A DNA stretch of 8,563 nucleotides from Candidatus Brocadiaceae bacterium (GTDB taxonomy: Bacteria; Planctomycetota; Brocadiia; SM23-32): contig PUNP01000214.1 in assembly GCA_003551785.1 (NCBI GenBank), positions 1 through 8,563 on the forward strand, in the 5' to 3' direction. The position numbers and the translations under genes are program-made. This document shows positions 6,888 through 8,563 of this stretch, one piece after another. Under the pieces are notes generated by a model. It was not told the origin of the DNA, did no database searches, and was given only the letters and a program-made list of their open reading frames with translations. Each line of letters begins with the position of its first letter. Positions within the stretch are counted from its first letter, which is position 1.

Positions 6888-7236
6888 CTTTATCTTCCTT
6901 TAAGGTATTTCTATACTTCTCTTTATCCAGATCCCTCTGTCTGCGCCCTTTCATAGATTTCCTGATCCGGGACAGCTGCTGCTGTTTCATCTCGTCCTTA
7001 AGACGCCGCTTCTCCCGTTTAGTAGGTGATGTAAAAGCGGATGAGGTATAACCGGTACCGTAACCGGCCGCCAGGGGCAGTCCGGCAAGAAGTATGACAG
7101 ATCCGATAACTGCTAATTTTACGGCTCCCAACCCAGCTTCCGCAACAGAGGCCTCTTTACTCCTGCCGTACCTTTCGACCGCTTTCCTGCGTATAAGTCC
7201 TTCAACTTCTTTAAAGTTCTGATTAAGTTCCACCAT
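6838..7236 (-). CDS. Unrecognised single-span membrane protein with strongly basic C-terminal half
   Basis: The protein has 132 residues. A short charged N-terminus is followed by one hydrophobic segment at about 36-59 (LGAVKLAVIGSVILLAGLPL and on), then a very Lys/Arg-rich region (73-117, for example KREKRRLK and RKSMKGRRQRD) that is probably helical. It has no cysteine and no recognised family. The basic half could bind nucleic acid or acidic lipid heads; this rests on charge alone. It starts two bases after the stop of the preceding gene, with AGAGAGGA eight bases before the ATG. Its last 16 codons and stop overlap the next gene in another frame. Protein-coding status is supported by the ribosome binding site, tight spacing and coherent composition. 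Confidence 0.83.
   Translation of the reverse strand: MVELNQNFKEVEGLIRRKAVERYGRSKEASVAEAGLGAVKLAVIGSVILLAGLPLAAGYGTGYTSSAFTSPTKREKRRLKDEMKQQQLSRIRKSMKGRRQRDLDKEKYRNTLKEDKDDNERYPKGSEREIRL
6896..6900 (-). promoter_or_regulatory. Ribosome binding site supporting the long gene overlap
   Basis: AAGGA (within AAGGAAGATAAAG) lies eight bases before ATG 6887 and inside the preceding coding sequence. It supports a true start there despite the 50-base overlap. Confidence 0.7.
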
Positions 7237-7238
7237 GA

Positions 7239-7952
7239 TTACTGTCCTCTCTTTAAAATATCGTCAACCACACCACTGCCCTTGACCGCCCCGGCCAGTC
7301 CCCCCAGGGCCGCGGCCCGTCGTTTAATCGGATCCGGCAGGCCCAGCACCCGTCCCGTAGCCCGTCCGAAAATATAGGCCGGGACAAATGACGCCCCGGC
7401 ATTAAGAGCTGTGGTGGTAAGGCTCCTGCCGCTGGTCATACCGTTGATCTCTTCAGATCCGGCCGCCAGGGCCCCGGATATCCTCTGCTCGTCCTCCCGC
7501 AGCCTGGGCTCCTTCATAAAACGTACCATCGCCTCACTCTTAGGTATCGAAAATGAATTGTATCCTGTATCATAGGACGATCCCGATGCGGAGGTCTTGA
7601 AAAGCTGCCGGGACTGATCTCCGGCCACATTCCTGAAAGCGTTCGGCTTAACCACCTTCTCCGCCTCTTCACGTAAATCCATATCGGGGATGCCCCTATG
7701 GGCCAGTCCGGCCCGTGTACCGGCCAGTATAGCGAACATAGTCGGCAGCACATGCCGGTAACGGCCCTCGGTAAGTTCCCGGTGGGCCTGCTGTTTCTCC
7801 TCCGGAGGCCTGCCGGCCATAAGAGTTTCAAGTACCGGAGTGGCCAGACGGTTCGCCAGACGCCCCAGCATATACCCCGCCCCGGCCTCCACCGGCACCT
7901 GGGTCCACGGGGACTGTCCCACCGTACGGGTATAAGTTTTTAAAGGGTTCAT
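7239..7952 (-). CDS. Unrecognised Gly/Ala-rich, probably membrane-interacting protein
   Basis: The protein has 237 residues from ATG 7952 (MNPLKTYTRTVG...). Moderately hydrophobic small-residue segments lie at about 21-45 (VEAGAGYMLGRLANRLATPV), 68-85 (VLPTMFAILAGTRAGLA), 182-206 (LNAGASFVPAYIFGRATG and on) and 212-230 (AAALGGLAGAVKGSGVV). A polar, Ser/Arg/Glu-rich centre separates them. The segments contain Arg and are weaker than classic transmembrane helices, so amphipathic or inserting helices are as likely as true spans. There is no cysteine and no recognised enzyme motif. An in-frame GTG at 7976 would lengthen it by eight codons, but AAGGAG lies six bases before ATG 7952, directly after the previous stop. 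Glycine-rich hydrophobic segments of this kind also occur in phage internal and ejection proteins, but nothing here identifies one. Confidence 0.84.
   Translation of the reverse strand: MNPLKTYTRTVGQSPWTQVPVEAGAGYMLGRLANRLATPVLETLMAGRPPEEKQQAHRELTEGRYRHVLPTMFAILAGTRAGLAHRGIPDMDLREEAEKVVKPNAFRNVAGDQSRQLFKTSASGSSYDTGYNSFSIPKSEAMVRFMKEPRLREDEQRISGALAAGSEEINGMTSGRSLTTTALNAGASFVPAYIFGRATGRVLGLPDPIKRRAAALGGLAGAVKGSGVVDDILKRGQ
7245..7252 (-). promoter_or_regulatory. Ribosome binding site of the basic single-span protein gene
   Basis: AGAGAGGA ends eight bases before ATG 7236 and lies within the last codons of the preceding gene. This is consistent with coupled translation. Confidence 0.65.
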
Positions 7953-7958
7953 ATCAGT

Positions 7959-7964
7959 CTCCTT
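7959..7964 (-). promoter_or_regulatory. Ribosome binding site that fixes the start at 7952
   Basis: AAGGAG is six bases (ACTGAT) before ATG 7952 and a few bases after the TGA (7969-7967) of the preceding gene. It would lie inside the coding sequence if GTG 7976 were used. Confidence 0.8.
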
Positions 7965-7966
7965 AA

Positions 7967-8563
7967 TCAGAACCACCTTCGGTCATATATATGGGGTTGC
8001 TGCGCCTGCTGGGCGTACTGGGCCTGTCCATGGGGACGATTAGCCATCATACGGGACAATGCCAGGACCCCTACCAGAACTCCGACAGCGGCCAGTCCCC
8101 CCTTAATTTTACCCCCGTGCTGGTCCCAGAAATCACCGAGCATTTTTTCCGGAGTAAAACCTAGCAGTCTTTCGAGAGCCTCCCTGGCCTGCTCCCAAAC
8201 AGTAGGTTCATCCTCCGGCGGATCCTCTCCCCTGATTCCCTCATCAATCGTATCCATAACGAATTCCTTAGGGCCCTTCTTATACGCGTCTACCCACGGT
8301 TCAACTTTACCAGTCACTCCTTCTTCCCCCGTCCACCAGTTATCCGGCGTAAAGGGTATATTATCCAGAGCCTGTCCCGCTGTGTACAATGCCGATTCCC
8401 CCCATCCCGGTTCTATACTTCCGGCCGCTTGAACATGTGAAGTAGGGTCTGCAATATCTGACCTTTCCGCATTTCTCTCCCTTTCTACTTCTTTGCCGAA
8501 CTGTTCCTCAAAAAATTCAGCCGACCTGGTACCTTCCTCAGGCTGGATTTTCTCAATATTCCC
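7967..8563 (-). CDS. Unrecognised protein with one C-terminal transmembrane segment, 5' end outside window
   Basis: The frame is open from the window edge to the TGA at 7969-7967: 198 visible residues and no convincing start. The first Met is far inside (FVMDT), so the gene begins upstream. A TTG at 8389 is not needed as a start because coding continues above it with similar composition. The visible part begins charged and helical (EEQFGKEVERERNAERS). It continues as an acidic, Pro-rich region (GEDPPEDEPTVWEQ), then one hydrophobic segment near visible residues 152-170 (GGLAAVGVLVGVLALS). A Gln/Ala-rich tail follows (AQYAQQAQQ), ending in YDRRWF. Residues before the hydrophobic segment are acidic and those around it basic. 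There is no cysteine in the visible part. It is the first of five small genes that lead into the polymerase. Function unknown. Confidence 0.82.
   Translation of the reverse strand, partial: GNIEKIQPEEGTRSAEFFEEQFGKEVERERNAERSDIADPTSHVQAAGSIEPGWGESALYTAGQALDNIPFTPDNWWTGEEGVTGKVEPWVDAYKKGPKEFVMDTIDEGIRGEDPPEDEPTVWEQAREALERLLGFTPEKMLGDFWDQHGGKIKGGLAAVGVLVGVLALSRMMANRPHGQAQYAQQAQQPHIYDRRWF

Noticed and set aside
7953..7976. GTG start at 7976 for the Gly/Ala-rich protein
   Set aside because: It would place the AAGGAG site inside the gene and overlap the previous gene; ATG 7952 has ideal spacing.
8387..8389. TTG start at 8389 for the partial gene at the window edge
   Set aside because: The same frame continues open to the edge with similar charged, protein-like composition, so the true start is outside.
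5681..8563. Promoters, terminators or small RNAs between genes
   Set aside because: Gaps are 2-14 bases or negative; I saw no convincing -35/-10 pair, hairpin with U-run, or structured RNA in them.

Overview
The window is a single co-directional gene block read entirely from the minus strand, so transcription runs from high to low coordinates. It has no rRNA, tRNA, CRISPR array, insertion sequence or gene-free stretch over 300 bases. It is best explained as part of a large double-stranded DNA phage or related mobile genome. The reasons are a divergent RNA polymerase outside any cellular rpo context, small unrecognised overlapping genes packed tightly upstream, strong AAGGAG-type ribosome binding sites, and an intein in the polymerase. 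The host cannot be named. Frequent ATA (Ile) and CGG (Arg) codons are visible but are not diagnostic.

Layout in order of transcription: (E) 8563-7967, a partial gene ending in one transmembrane segment and a Gln/Ala-rich tail; (D) 7952-7239, a Gly/Ala-rich hydrophobic protein; (C) 7236-6838, a one-span protein with a very basic C-terminal half; (B) 6887-6522, a small soluble-looking protein; (A) 6532-5690, a three-span Gly/Ala-rich protein; then 5680 to the window edge, a giant open frame of at least 1893 codons. Gaps are 2-14 nt, or genes overlap, so these look like one operon.

The giant frame is a multisubunit-type DNA-directed RNA polymerase in which beta (about residues 1-990) and the N-terminal part of beta' (from about 995) form one continuous polypeptide. 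Beta carries the NYDDAVVIS, GDK...GGKG and C-terminal EGGKHIGHAEWGA blocks. Beta' carries the NRAPTLHKYG block and the metal-binding loop. That loop is interrupted by a 484-residue intein (positions 1570-119) with a LAGLIDADG homing endonuclease. The insertion lies immediately after the third metal-ligand position, and that residue is Asn (D-Y-D-G-N) instead of the nearly universal Asp. Exact removal of the intein restores a gap-free alignment to the cellular loop.

Further oddities are as follows. The intein has non-canonical splicing residues (Tyr-Asp at its end, no TxxH in block B). The polymerase exteins have no cysteine in 1409 visible residues, and the five upstream proteins share only one. 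The beta' N-terminal zinc ligands are absent. The rifampicin-pocket residues are changed. Working model (inference): a phage-encoded single-chain RNA polymerase, possibly packaged or membrane-associated, made with several membrane-active small proteins and activated by protein splicing at its catalytic centre.
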